64,000 bases of DNA from Pseudoscleropodium purum. Its lineage: Eukaryota > Streptophyta > Bryopsida > Hypnales > Brachytheciaceae. The stretch spans positions 4,280,501 to 4,344,500 of the forward strand of contig OZ017796.1 of assembly GCA_963969395.1 (NCBI GenBank), in the 5' to 3' direction. The position numbers and the translations under genes are program-made. Numbering within the stretch: position 1 is the stretch's first letter; the number at the start of each line of letters is the position of its first letter. Below, in pieces: positions 11,401-23,699 of the stretch. The notes beneath the pieces were generated by a model that worked only from the letters and a program-made list of their open reading frames with translations, made no database searches and had not been told where the DNA came from.

Positions 11401-12119
11401 TCCACAACAGTGTAGAAAATTTGACACGACTAAAACTTTTTTCATCCTCAAAGTATTTTAATTTAGTTAATGGATTTGTGGTGACAAGATCATTCATCTT
11501 CAACTTTTTTATTACATTGTGGGTTGTTAGTAGGATGAATTTGCAGATGATAAATTCACTTACTTTTATCATCCTACAACCTTCTTCATTCCTAAGCCCA
11601 TTCTAATTGCAACGAGAATCCTTGTGATTTCTTGAGGCAAATTTTCTCCACACAACACCGTCAATCTTTTTGCAATGTTGAGGATTCTATCATGATTCTT
11701 GTCACAACTTTTGATGAATGAATATATTGATAGATGATAAATCCATCAAAAGTGATGGTGATTGTATCATGACTTTTGATAGATGAATGCATTGATGAAT
11801 GAACTAATTGATGATTAAATGTGCACTGGTGAACAAGCCGATTGCTTATAGATAGATATATTTAGAAGGTGAATTTGTACACCAAAATTAGACAATTCTA
11901 GTTGAATGACAAAGACACTAGAATTCTTGGAAATAGATATCTCCAAATAATGGATTTATGCAAAGAAGTTAGATAGTTCCAAAAAAAACAAGTGTGTTGG
12001 AACTTAGAGTTAGATAACTTCAAGTAGAAGATCAAGATTTAGATAAGATATAATTTAGAGAAGTATAACTAGGACTTTTATTTAAGTGGATGATTTTAGG
12101 TAAAATTAAGAATAGAAAG
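8486..12119. other. AT-rich gene-free stretch
   Basis: No gene is recognised. The only ORFs are short and lack codon bias or family motifs. The plus ORF at 9273-9455 is a Lys/Ile-rich 60-residue frame of no known family. An inverted pair of GGGGCAATA (10602-10610) and TATTGCCCC (10858-10866) may mark a small MITE of about 280 bp. Elsewhere it is diffuse, repeat-derived AT-rich sequence. Confidence 0.5.
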
Positions 12120-12680
12120 TTAAAAGGTAGAAAAAACAAGATCACATTTGCATAAGTAAATGTCCAAAATGGTGATGCTTCTCTAGATTCATTGTTCAAA
12201 GCAATTTGGCTACATGCTTGAAAATTTTTAGATCATTTGAAATTATACAACATATAGGAACCAAATAGTAAATAGAAAATGGTTCAAAATAAGGAGTTGT
12301 CAATATTCCAAAATCCTCAAAACACTTAAACTGCTTTTTTTTGGCAACATAAAAATTTTGGACAGCTCACCATATATGGAAATTTTTTTTCTTTGAAATT
12401 TTCACATAGCATGTGTCCTAAGAGTATCTTTAAGGCCCAACAATTTTCATAACTCCTAACTACATAGTTCAAAACTTATTATATCATATGCAATTTTTTA
12501 TACTCGCAAGTGAAGCAACCCAAAAATTTCATAAAAAAACATTTTTTTAAAGAAATAAAAATTTAAAATTAATTTGTCTTATATAAAGTGTTCATCAATA
12601 AAGACTATGAACACTTTATTGATGAACTCTATTATATAAGACAAATTTTGGAATATTGACAACTCCTTATTTTTCTTGAT
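12120..12680. repeat. Rearranged copy of the TTAA repeat family with nested inverted repeats
   Basis: Bases 12135-12285 match the internal part of the element at 36018-36913 in the same direction (from the 'TCACATTTGCAT' block on). From about 12330 the 3' part of that element appears in the opposite orientation ('TTGGCAACATAAAAATTTTGG'). The junction carries a perfect 29-bp inverted repeat (12286-12314 with 12645-12673) and, nested within it, an imperfect 35-bp hairpin (12571-12604 with 12612-12647). This points to a head-to-tail rearrangement or nested foldback. Confidence 0.6.
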
Positions 12681-15059
12681 ATTCCAAAATTTGTCTTTGA
12701 TTTCACCTCTTGAATGTCTTGTGAGTTCATTAGGATATATTTTAAGTATTGATTTCCGATGGTTTTTGTATTTTTCAATTTCTTTGATCAAATACTAATT
12801 TTCTTCCTAAATAAAATAACCTTTCCTTTGTCTACCTTTGAACTAACCTACAATCCTTTGCAAGAGTTGTAGTTGGATTAAATGTAGACTCCTAGTTTAC
12901 GGGATTAAGGTGATTCAAAGCAAGATCTTCTAAGATAGTGGTGACTTCATTCTTTGAATTACACTTATAAATGTGCTTCCTAGTAGGAAGCGGTTTTGAT
13001 TCCAATCCATTAAGTTTAGGAGCCCGTAAAGTGCTCAAATATAGACTAGGAGACAAACTTCAAGGCAAAGTTTAGAAGGGATGGCACTTGAGATCGGGAA
13101 CAATCTAAGAGTTTGAGGCCCAAATTGAAAGTACTTCTTGGACTTTGGAGCTACAAATGTCGACTAGGAGATACCTATATAAATTTGGTTTTAAAAGACA
13201 ATAAGAATCTAATTATTTTGTAAAAAAATATACACAAATTTTCTTTATAAAAAATAGATTTTGTATTTTTTTTTGTAGCAAAGTGGTAAAAATTTGTGAA
13301 AAACAACATTAAAAAGTGAATTGGTGCTAAAAAATCACTATACAAACAAAGTCTCTTGTAGAATAGATAATGGTTCTATTTAATTTGATTGTAAAAAATA
13401 ATGATTTGCTTTAATCTTCATGGACTCAAATTAAATATAGTAAGATTAATTCTAAAAATTTTAAATAGTAATTGAAACTCATTCAACATATCATGTGTAA
13501 CATTGATTCATGCTTGACATTTTTTATTTCTAATTAATATATTGCAAGATCTTTCTTGAAGAGTTTCATTGGCTATTAATTGGATGAAGTGCACTTTTCA
13601 CAACATCCACCATCCATCTAATGAATACTAGACACTTGTAGGTTAAACTTTTTGCATTAAAATACATAGATTTATTCTATTAGTGAGGGAGAAAAATTAT
13701 TGTTTCTTTTATATCATATTTTATAAACTTTAGTTCAATGCAACAATATTGCAATTTGCAATAATTTAAAATAGTCTAGCATTGATAAAGTATTGTCATG
13801 CACACTATTTACATAAATTAGAGTCCCAAGGAAACCAAGTGTAGTAAAGAAACACTACTCTTGTAGTAAAGCTATACATGAATGAATTGCAATTGTACTT
13901 GATCATTTTCAACAAAAAAGCAAGAAAAGCAAGACAGCAAATACCATTTGTTCAAATTAGATTTGGCATTTGTGTGTCAAAATAATATAATTTTGGCATT
14001 TGGATAATTTGGTAGCTTGATTAAATTTTCTTAACTTTCGATACATAGTTCTTTCTAATTTTTAGACACTCTTCATTATAATAATGTTTTTTATCTATTC
14101 ATTTGTAAATGTGTTTATTTAAAAAAAAATTCTTGAGAGTAATTTTTAAATATTTAGAATTAGCAACAATGACATATTCCCAAATTTTCAAAAATATTTG
14201 TACAATTTTTTGTATTTTAGATATGTTATAATTTTTTGTATTTTAGTTATGTTCCAATTTTTCCTAATTATTTACAAAAGTGACCTACACAGAGAGTAAT
14301 TGTGCATGACCAAGACTTGTTTGTTATTGTTGCATTACTAATTTGCTTGCAAAACAAGGAAAGTTGCATAGATTTCCTGTTTTGCTCTTAGATAATTTGA
14401 TGAAGAGACATTTACTATAATGCAAAAGAAATCTTGAAATTAACTAGATTTATCACTTGAGCTTCAAGTTTATACTAGTAATTTTTTAGTAATTGATCTA
14501 TAAATCTATAAATTCTTCACCAATTGAAAAGACTCACCTTCTTTGGTTACAATAAATGGCAACTAAAGGATAAAACTCAAAATTTTGACATTATTTAATA
14601 AAAAGAAGCAAACATAGCATTCCTAACATTCTCAAACTAATTGAACAACCATTCTCTTATAAGAAATCATGAGTACGTGGTAAAAAAGACAAAGGATCAA
14701 ATGAAAGAGATTTACAAGAAAAGTTATAGGAACCAAAAGATATCATTGTTGAGAAAATGAAATGTCCTTGTGCAAAAAATAAATTCTTCTAGAGGATGAT
14801 TTATACTATATTCAAGAATAAATAATCAATATGAGAATATTCGAAAGTATTCAATAATCAGCCAACACCTAAGAATCTTCTTCTCAAAGCTTCTCTTCAA
14901 CCTAATATAAGCTCAACATTGTGATCTTCCCAAATTCCTTTCATTCACTCAAGAATAATGTGATACGATCTTCCCAAACATTGATTCAAAGTGAACTAAC
15001 CCATAACAAGAAGTCGTGACTAGAAACTAATGATAAAATCTTAAAATTTTGGAATCAGT
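12681..15059. other. AT-rich gene-free stretch
   Basis: I see no gene, no recognisable transposon protein and no strong repeat. There is a small tandem duplication of a roughly 22-bp unit (TTTTTGTATTTTAG-containing) at about 14200-14255. Composition shifts to less AT-rich at about 15060, taken as the end of the transcribed region of the next gene. Confidence 0.45.
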
Positions 15060-15729
15060 TAAGGTTCAGATAACAAAAATGAGCATGAAGGGGCGGTATG
15101 AAAAACCAAGCTCATATCTGTGAGGCGGTTTAGTAAGAAAATGCACTTGAATTATCAGTAACGAAGCTAATAAAGGATGAATACAAAGTCACAAGAGCGA
15201 TTTTTCGAAGAGAAAATCCAACATCCTGCTTAAGAGTTCTACGAGGGGTACTATTTTTCCATCCCTGCAAGCATGAGTTTGGACACTTGAGCTTCTCCAA
15301 TTTCTTGTTCATATAGCAAGTTCAGTGTTAACCAAGTTTCTAAGGCGTACATTTCATCATAGAAGATCCTAGGTGAAGAAAAAGGTGATCAGAGCTGCAG
15401 CACCTGGATCACAAGGCGATCCAAAAACAGAAAGAACCACCTACCAATGTGATCTGCCAACCCACGCTGACAAGACTACGATGACAGTCTTCTCAAGCAA
15501 ACACGTTCCAAAAATGAATTGACATAAAGGGAAGATGAATCAAATTCAAAAAATTTGTGTACGCCGAGTCAAGTTCATCTGTAAGCTGAAAGGAATAGTT
15601 TCATGCAGTTCACCCTTAAGGTAGGAGAGAATCTTCCATAATTACCTAAATTGTTAAGCATGTCTACAAAGAATCGATAAAGAGAAGTCCACACCAAGAG
15701 GCAGACTAAAGTTCGATCATCATTTTCTC
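15060..15729 (-). other. Probable 3' UTR and downstream flank of the PHD-homeodomain gene
   Basis: This stretch is noticeably less AT-rich than the sequence to its left and directly follows the stop codon at 15730 on the minus strand. It holds no convincing ORF. The transcript end was not located by a clear polyadenylation signal, so the extent is inferred from base composition. Confidence 0.4.
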
Positions 15730-18700
15730 TCAGCAAGCACTAGTTCGCGCACTCACAGCTGGCCGTTCCCTAACCTCAGCCACTGGAATATAGATAATGC
15801 GTTTCGCATTCGCAGGAAGTCCAATTCCTCCATTTCCAAAATTGTTGTCCACTTCACCACTTCGGTCGTCATCATCCTCGACAGTCGCACTCCTCGCGAA
15901 TTCTTCAAGGGTTTGCTTGAGTTCAAGTAGTCGTAGTTGCACCTCATCCAATTTCTCCGCTAAATATGCGTTTGAATTGCTGTCGTTAAGAAATATCGTC
16001 GTTTCCGTGGCACCCACCTGCTTAGAGGGGAGAGCTCTAATACCATTCACACCCTTCGAGCTTGATGCAAAAAGATGCGGTCGCTTCGAGGATACCAACC
16101 CTTTTCTAAGAGCTCGATGCCGCTGATTCTTAAACCATCCGTGAACCTGCAAAAGATTCCAATTTTCAGGAAGAAAAAGAGTGAACAGCAACTTCATTCT
16201 GCTTGCAAAGATATCCATCCAAACCCGAAGTCGATTCATCGGGACAGTATCCCAATAAATAAAAGCAACCCTGGACAAACTCACCTGGGCAAAGCTCAAA
16301 CCAAGCTGCGTTGCTAACTCCTCTTTACGAGATTTCGAGGGCAGCGTATTTACTGCCACAACAAGTCGTAACGCCTGCGATCAATCCAATATCAGGTCAG
16401 CCATGAATATAATGCACAATCGAGTCCCACAACTATCACCTAAAAGTTTGAAAGCGTCGAAACGACTGCCGTGTATCCAGCTGCTGTAGAAAAAACTAAA
16501 GGTCTCAGAGTTAGTAGGGGTTCAAACTAAATGTATTTCTGACAATAACGTCATCATAAACGAACCTCCCCTGTCGAACTCGAGACATACCTCTACTGCA
16601 GAATCTGGTAACCGTCTCCAAGGTCGCTTTTCTCCAGGAATATCGGCAGCTCCATCACCTTGTGCGTCAACCCCATTTAAAGCATCTCCACTGGGGGCTC
16701 TTCTGCGTCGAACCCGAGGGCGTCTGAGCCTACTGGGATCATCAGAGATAGTTCTTCTTCGGCGACGTTGTGGACCCCAATCCTCGTCCTCAGAAAATAT
16801 GTTGTCATCATCTATCTCCGCGTTCCCAAACATTTCCTGCGCCAAGACCAAGGTATTTGATCAGAAAACTCAAGGCGATAGGGAACTGACCACAATTAAC
16901 ACACAAGCAGAACTAATTAAAAGACAAAAATGACACACTTCTCTGAAAATTACAAAGCAGCCGCACAGAATCCCTAAACCAAAATCTTTGTACACTTGTC
17001 CTCACACAGACCGACACAAGTTTCCTAATTCGTGTCCCACGGCGACCACAAAAGGAAGCCCTAGAGGCACATTATTGAGGCTCATAAAATCCATACAGAA
17101 TAAGGCTTCGCTGTGCAGCTTTCTCGTCAGATGACCTTCAATACGCAAAGTATGACATGACAATACAATTTCTTTCAATACTTACATCATGTAACCTCCT
17201 GTAGTCCACAGCTTTCCGATGTCTCTTCCCTCCTATCACCATAGCTTCCTCGTCGGATACAGATAATTCTGCTTGTGAGCCTCCGCGTCTTAAACCTAAA
17301 TTCTCTTCCTCATCATTGAACTCATCGACAAGAGAGATGTCCGAGTCATCACTCACGGAAACCTGGAAACCTCCACTTCCTTCCTTCCTTCTGATACTAC
17401 GCGTCCCTTCTTTAGCAAGTCTCCTTAGGTTGATTGCATCACTTGGATCTTGCTCATCTTTGTCACTCGCAGACGTCTCATTTCCACTAGAATCACTTCC
17501 TGAATTACCATTATCTCCATCTTCCCTATCCTCCTCACCTTCACTACTTTCACCTTCACTTTCACTATTGGCATGCAGCTCCATACCTCCCGGATCATAG
17601 TCATCATCTTCTGAGTCTGACGAAGGAAAATCACCGTCAGCCCCATCTTGAGGTCCACCACCTGCAGCTACAACAGCTTCCTTGGAGAAGAACACCTGCG
17701 AGCGGCACAAAAACAGTTCGCACTTCATCACAAAAGAACCGCATGCCCAAGGACCAAGGGTGATACACTCGCTCAAAGCACATTGCAAGACCTATTCGAG
17801 AGAAGGAAACATCTGACGTAAGGTAATCCTCCAACCTCTACATTCGAAGGCTTCTAAAATAACAGACAGCTTCCAACACCACACAGCAACCTAAAACTGG
17901 CACCTAGTGAATCGAAATGTATGCAACGCAGAGCACTCACCTCCCAGCTGTTTTCCACCTCAAAATTCGTGTTCAGGTATGCATTAATCACTTCAACGCA
18001 CTCCATCTTGCACTCACATACTGGACACAACCACCCTTCGTCTCCAGGAGGAACTGCACATCCCAATTCGACATTAGTAACATTGCATGCAACGTGCAAA
18101 TCTCTCGTCCTCCACCATTGAGAAGAGAACGATGTGTGCAAAATAACTACCATCACGGAGATTGCAGCAGTTGCTCTTACTGTTAATCGTAGCTAAAGGC
18201 GGATCTAAGCAGTACTGATGGAAGCCTCTGTTGCAAGCCCCGTCGCACAAGATGATGTCATTGTCAAGAAGAGCTTCTTGAGATTTGCACTTGGCACAAA
18301 ATATCTGCATCCAATGTCGCAACAGCACTACAATTGAGTGGTCTGATCGCAATAAGCTAACGGGACAAGCCTGGGAAGTCTAAAACAGCTCAAAAATTCC
18401 CCAGCATGAACTAAATCAGACTCATACTGGAGAAAGTAAAAACGGAACTGAATGACATCCACAATAAACAGCAGTATTTTCCTCTGAAGCTGCCATGCAC
18501 ACACAAACCCTAAAACTGTTGGAGATCAACTCAGCCGGAGATTACTGCTCACTGTCCGAATTTCGTCAGATATGCCCACATTGGACTACTAAACCTGCAC
18601 TGGTAGCTGATTGAATGTACCTCTTCGTGAAAAACGCGACCCTCCGCATCAAATGCATTCTTGTCGAGAGAACCTTCTAATCCCAAGTCATCCAGTTCAT

Positions 18701-19454
18701 GAAGAGCCTCCCGAATGGCCAACTTCGAATGCAAGATCTGCGCCTCCGCACGCTGTAATTCTTGCTCCGGCCTGATCTTCTCACGACTTCACATGCCATT
18801 CGCCCAATCCCGATGTGAACAGACCATCACCAAGTGGAGATTTGAAAAGGCAATTGAGAGACGAGCGACAGAGGGAAGATAAATTACCAAACGCGAACCG
18901 CAAGTCTAGATACTGCAAGCAACGAATACCCACAATTGACGTGCCCAAGACCAAATCCGTTCCTGTCAATTGCCAAGACCGAGCTTCATTCGAACCGTCC
19001 AGAACAAGCTAAATACCCTATTACAATCACGACACCAATCCCGCAAACCTAGTCTTCCCAAAACCTAGTGTAAGCCGCACCTCTGCCCCTTCCACCCCTC
19101 CCCCGAATATGCATCCAGCAGGTTCTGGTCCACACGCATTTTCATCAACAAGTACTTCACCCGCCGCTTGATCCGCGTTCGATTGTCCAGCACCACGTCG
19201 GCGTGGTGGTTGTTTTTCCGCGACCGACGACGCTGCTGCCGACGTCGCCTCCGCCTCTGCTGCTGCCGCCCCGCCTCCTGCGCCTCCGCATCCACACCTC
19301 CTCCGTCCGGCGACGACGACGGCCCGAAGCCATCGCCCGTCGCCGCCGCGAGGCTGCGCTCCTTCCGCCTCTTCTCGTAAGCTCGCGATCGCACCGTCTT
19401 GGGATCGCCGGCAGCAGGAGGGGGGGCAGAATCGTGAACTTTGGAAGGCACCAT
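15730..19454 (-). CDS. HAT3.1: PHD-finger homeodomain protein, HAT3.1/PRHA type
   Basis: Nuclear DNA-binding regulator of the plant HAT3.1/PRHA family. Eight exons on the minus strand: 19454-19081, 18786-18621, 18304-18181, 18053-17941, 17695-17186, 16836-16591, 16374-16285, 16146-15730. All introns are GT-AG, the phases match, and the total is 2040 nt (679 aa plus stop). Order of regions: basic Arg-rich N-terminus (nuclear-localisation-like); family block [23 protein letters not shown] finger with Cys4-His-Cys3 ligands C183, C186, C200, C204, H209, C212, C231, C234; acidic [11 protein letters not shown] block typical of HAT3.1; homeodomain with recognition helix [12 protein letters not shown] (W545, F546, N548, R550); a C-terminal segment with a possible coiled coil. 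The start follows a stop-free leader and opens exon 1. PHD fingers often read histone H3 tails; that role is family inference. No defects seen. Confidence 0.92.
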
Positions 19455-19457
19455 CGC

Positions 19458-19514
19458 CTTACTTACTTACTTACTTACGTACGTCCGCGCGTGCGTGCGT
19501 GCGTGCGTGCGTGC
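19458..19514. repeat. Compound microsatellite in the 5' leader of the PHD-homeodomain gene
   Basis: (CTTA)n at 19458-19478 is followed by a short ACGT stretch and (GTGC)n at 19491-19514, ending 4 bp upstream of the start codon. On the coding strand this reads GCAC repeats and then GTAAGTAAGTAAGTAAG just before the ATG, which repeats the 5' splice-site consensus. Confidence 0.9.
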
Positions 19515-20054
19515 TACTAAGCTTCCCCTGACCAAATTGCGCACGCCGCCCCTCTCATCGCCGCTCCAAATCCATCGCTGAGCTGATCCTGAGGGCCCTG
19601 GCGCTGTAATACGTTCCGCTATTGATCGACCTGTGGCACAACAGTCCGAGAGCAGTGGCGCACCAGCGGCAAAGAAAATGAACAGTCGAATAGAATAGAA
19701 TGGCGGAAAACAGAGGAGACGCCGCGAGTGATTGAAAATGCATGAGTCGTGGAGCGAATAGTCTCGTCAAGCACATCAACTTTCTCTCAGCGGACTCACA
19801 GTTTAACTTACTAGTTACTATTTGGTGATAATTAGTGATAATTAGTGATAATTAGCAATCAGCCAATTTCTAAGGTGTTCAATTACCATACGTGAAGGTC
19901 TGATTCGGCGCTCAGGTGTTGAAATTGAAATTCCACGTCCGATTATTAGGGGTCCACATCACCTCCCACCATTCACAAGATAACACTTGGCACTTTTTTT
20001 TACTACAGTGACTGTAATTGGTGCACTATCCCTTTAGCTCATACCAAGAAAAAT
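19515..20054 (-). promoter_or_regulatory. Presumed promoter region of the PHD-homeodomain gene
   Basis: Upstream on the coding strand, with no ORF of recognisable family. A perfect 10-bp unit GTGATAATTA is repeated three times in tandem at 19825-19854. No clear TATA box was fixed. The promoter role is inferred only from position. Confidence 0.35.
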
Positions 20055-20290
20055 TGATAGAGAAAGCTCAAAAGTGGTGTAAATTTTGTGCTTTCAAAAT
20101 GCTATCTTTGAAGTGTGACAAATATTACAATTTCAATCATTTGGAAAAAAATATTTAAATGGAGTAAAAAGCAGATTCTTGGAGATACATTTCCTAAGTT
20201 AAGCTTTAAAACACTCAAATTAAAAAACTATATGGAAATTTAGATTTGAATTTTAAAATGCCCCTTAGACTTGTAATGTCCTTTAACGGT
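20055..20290. repeat. Dispersed repeat, partner at about 38497-38700
   Basis: The segment from 'AAAGCTCAAAAGTGGTGTA' through 'TGGAGTAAAAAGCAGA' is clearly related to 38503-38620 (AAAGTTCAAAAGTAGTGTA and onward). The right part, 'CTTGTAATGTCCTTTAA', recurs at 41589-41605. Class unknown; no protein. Confidence 0.5.
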
Positions 20291-20899
20291 TAACCTTGTT
20301 AAAGACTCCTAGGTCTAAAAATATTCAATGAATAATTTTCAAGGAAACTATAAAAATATAGAATGCACCTATTCATCCAAGATTCCATCACTTTTGTCTT
20401 ACTACCTAGATAATAGGCCATTGTCCTTCTATGGGTTAACATCATAGCTAATTAGTGCAAGCACTCCGGGTTCAAAAATTATAGAAAATTAGTTAAAATA
20501 TTGAGGATTAAAAAGTATAGTCAATTTTTAAAAGTTCATAGTATAGTACAATAATTCTCATAACATATCATTTAATGTTTGAAATATAAAGCAAGGAGTT
20601 GCTAGATATATGAATTTGACATACAAAATGCATAAATCTACAAAATAACTACATTAATTGGCTATATAACCCACCATTTAACAATTCATCATCAAGCTCA
20701 CCTTTACTATGCGACCAACTTGATTGGAATGGTAGGTCAAAAGATTACAATATTTGAAGTTGCAAAATTCTTTCATTGGCATATGATTGTTTAATGCAAG
20801 CAATTAGTACTTATTTTTTTATAATTCCAAAATCTTACACCAAAGATACATAGATTGAAGTTGTCTTGAAATCAACCCACACAAACTTCTATAAAGTCT
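20291..20899. other. AT-rich gene-free stretch
   Basis: No gene or distinct repeat recognised in this stretch. Confidence 0.4.
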
Positions 20900-21470
20900 C
20901 TTCAATGCAAGCATACCAAATTTTAGTTTCAAAAAAAGAAAATTCTATTTTGAATGAATTTTTTTCATTTAATATTCATAATAATTGATTGAAAAACATT
21001 GGTGATGATTTTTTTCAATTTGATTGCATACATAAGTAGAAAATTTTTCATGATTTCCTCTAGAGATTTTAATGTTGGGATGACAATTCCCAAATTTTGT
21101 AAAATAGTTATCTCTTTTTTGTAATTTGATTTTGTTGTTTGATATCCATATGGAAACTAATTTTGTACACTTGAGCATAATGGCACAATTACTTTGCCAA
21201 AATCTAGTTTAAAATCTAGAGATATCTATTTACATAATTTGAAAATTATCATTCCAACCTTGAAATTTCTATAGAAAGAATTTAGAAACTTTTTTAGAGA
21301 TGCTTGTTGAAGGATTGATGTGTGTATGAATGTTCCCTCCATATATAAGCAATCAAATTGAAAAAAGATCATTGCTAATGTTTTTCAATCAATTATCATA
21401 AATATGAAATAAAACAATTAATCTAAAATAGAATTTTTCTTTATTGAAATTTAATATGCTTGATTGGAAT
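20900..21470. repeat. Foldback element (imperfect long inverted repeat)
   Basis: Left arm about 20900-21114 and right arm about 21219-21468 are imperfect reverse complements over more than 200 bp, for example TTGATTGAAAAACATT at 20986-21001 against AATGTTTTTCAATCAA at 21379-21394. The inner ends flank a loop of about 105 bp. No coding capacity; the short ORF inside is a by-product. Terminal boundaries and target duplication were not resolved. Confidence 0.6.
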
Positions 21471-22129
21471 TGTATAAGAAATGAATAGTAATTATGCAAG
21501 ACATAAATTCAAATTATGTTTCATATTATGCAAAAAAAGTGAATGGCATAATAAGTAACATGTAGTTTGTAAAATTATTAAACTTGATTGTATCTCCTAA
21601 CTCCCTAATTCTATAACATACTTGCCTTCAAAATATTCAAAAAGCTTGAAGTGGTTGGTGAGAATGTTTGGAATATAGATGGACTAAAGTACTTGTCAAA
21701 TTCTATAGTATTTAGTTTAAAAATGTTAGATATTAATCAATCCAAAATTGAATATCAAACCTATTTTTTTTAATTTAATCAATTATTTGGCAAAGAGGTG
21801 TCAAATTTGTTGCCTACCTATAGTAATGAAATTTTTTATTGACCAAATTTGATTAGGCACATAATTACATTCAAGGTTGAATCCTCTTCTATTGTAGAGA
21901 GCTTCTTTTGTTGCGTTTTGTTTGTGATACTGAAAGTTGTCATTCCTATAATAGAAGTGGGTCAATTTGAAGGAAAGTAAGCCTATAGGAATTCAAATTT
22001 TCAACTCAAATCCACCATATTAGGTTCATGATAGTAGACACTCATATGTAATAAAAATAGCAAGATTCATAGCATTTTGATTCTAGAGAAATTGATCTTC
22101 ACCATCTTCTTCAAAGATTAGAGAGGAAT
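21471..22129. other. AT-rich gene-free stretch
   Basis: Nothing recognisable beyond repeat-like AT-rich sequence. Confidence 0.4.
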
Positions 22130-22341
22130 GACTCCTCTATTGCCCCACCAGAGGATAAATATCAAAAATTGCCCCCTATTTTTTGCCGCTTAAATTTTGT
22201 ATTTCATCACTTCCCATAGCTAATTTGGAATTTTTGATTAAAAATATGAATTTAGAATTTGCAAATTTTATTATATATAGATGGCAAGTAAAAAATTTTA
22301 AGGTTTTCTACAAAGATAAAACATAGGGCAATAGAGGGGTC
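22130..22341. mobile_element. 212-bp MITE with AAT target duplication
   Basis: Terminal inverted repeats of 16 bp with one mismatch: GACTCCTCTATTGCCC at 22130-22145 and its complement at 22326-22341 (inward GACCCCTCTATTGCCC). A direct repeat AAT flanks both sides (22127-22129, 22342-22344). The 3-bp duplication resembles PIF/Harbinger (Tourist-like) elements, but the trinucleotide is not the usual TAA/TTA, so the assignment is tentative. No coding capacity. Confidence 0.65.
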
Positions 22342-22909
22342 AATCTTCTTTGGCCTTCCCCACGTACGCCTAGAAATCATCAATTCAATCAATTCAATAA
22401 AATCCTACATTGAAACTAAAACCACTATGTTAAAAAAAATTGCACCTAGTTTATAAAGGACTTGCTTTTCGTATACATGTACATAGGTAAATTCTACTAA
22501 ACTTGTCAATAATCTCTTTGATACAATACAATCATGGCAGTGGTTGATTTAGATTTTAACCTTTTTGCTATTTGCAAGCTGTTGTGTATGGATATGAAAA
22601 ATGCAAGAAACTTCAATTTGAGCATTTTGTGGGATTTGGGGGTAGTTGTTTGAGAGCCTTGGTGGAAGATGGGAAAGAAAAAGAGAGAAGCATAAAAAAC
22701 AGCAAAAGCTTTAGCAGTTGTAGGAAAAAAAAGGATAATCTCTAAAGTTTCAAAAGAAGACTTTTAAACCATTTTAGGATGAATGGAAGACAAAAATGTC
22801 TTTTGTCAATCTTTTGGTGAAACAATGAGCAATTTTACTTTGTGTACACTTCTCTAGTGTTCTACAGATCTTCATAGTACCATTAGAAGAGTTTTGGGGG
22901 GTTCAAAAG
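22342..22909. other. Gene-free stretch
   Basis: No gene recognised. A run of small adenine-rich tracts lies at 22680-22735. Confidence 0.35.
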
Positions 22910-23145
22910 CTTGTTTCGGGCCTGTTCCCCCGTAGCTATTCCCTACAGCAAGGGAAATGGTCTGCTGTCAGAATTTTCTTTTTCATAAAAAAAATTAAAA
23001 TTAAAATTAAAAATTAAAAAAATATATATATATAATTTTATTTTTAAAATTTTTAATTTAATTTAATTAATTAATTTTTGGTCAATGACGTGGTAGGGTC
23101 TCGGCCACGTCAGACCATTGCGCCGAACCTGTTCCCTATGTTCGC
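22910..23145. repeat. MITE-like unit with AT-rich palindromic core
   Basis: A core of alternating AAATT and TTAAT tracts at about 22985-23080 can fold on itself. It is flanked by GC-richer sides that share ATGGTCTG in inverted orientation (22956-22963 and complement at 23113-23120) and CCTGTTCCC in direct orientation. A similar arrangement (ATGGTC, T/A-rich core, TGACATAGTAG, CCACATCACG) recurs at about 39900-40030, suggesting two diverged copies. Ends not resolved. Confidence 0.4.
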
Positions 23146-23699
23146 AAGCTGTGATAACTCGCAGGCATTCGGAGGCCCCAAAAATCTTCTAATGAGTTTC
23201 TTGGAGATTTTGTAACAAACAGGGGGATTAGAGATTTGTGGAGACTTTTCAAGGAATTGTGTTCACAATTTGGGGTTCGAAACTTGATTGGGGTGTGAAT
23301 GCAGGATTTATGTTTCGCTATAAGAAATGAATTGCAAATGAAACTTTTAAACTCAATGCTAGTATTATGAATCATCAAAATTGTTTTAAGTTCAAATGAC
23401 TATAATGCACCAAGGCTCCACTACCAATGAGTAGTCAAGGTGCGCAACAATGGGGTCTTCTGCGCAATAGGGTGTGCAATGAATGGGTCCATGATAATTT
23501 AGAGGCCCAAAATACACGCATGTGTTGTCGCACACTTTTTATTGAAATGGAATTCTGAAATTGAAATCTGTAAATTCCAGTGTGAAGTTTATTTAATTGG
23601 CTTGGTGGAAGTAAAGGCGAAACAGGTTACTTACGTGGGGGTGGATTTGCACCCTGTAGCAATGTTTAATTGAACGTTGTCGATAATAGTCAAATGTCC
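23146..23699. other. Gene-free stretch
   Basis: Less AT-rich than most of the spacer, but I recognise no exon of any family here, including the missing 3' exons of the hydrolase gene to the right. Confidence 0.35.

Noticed and set aside
17316..17600. Plus-strand 94-codon Ser/Leu-rich ORF
   Set aside because: It is the antisense shadow of the acidic exon 5 of the PHD-homeodomain gene.
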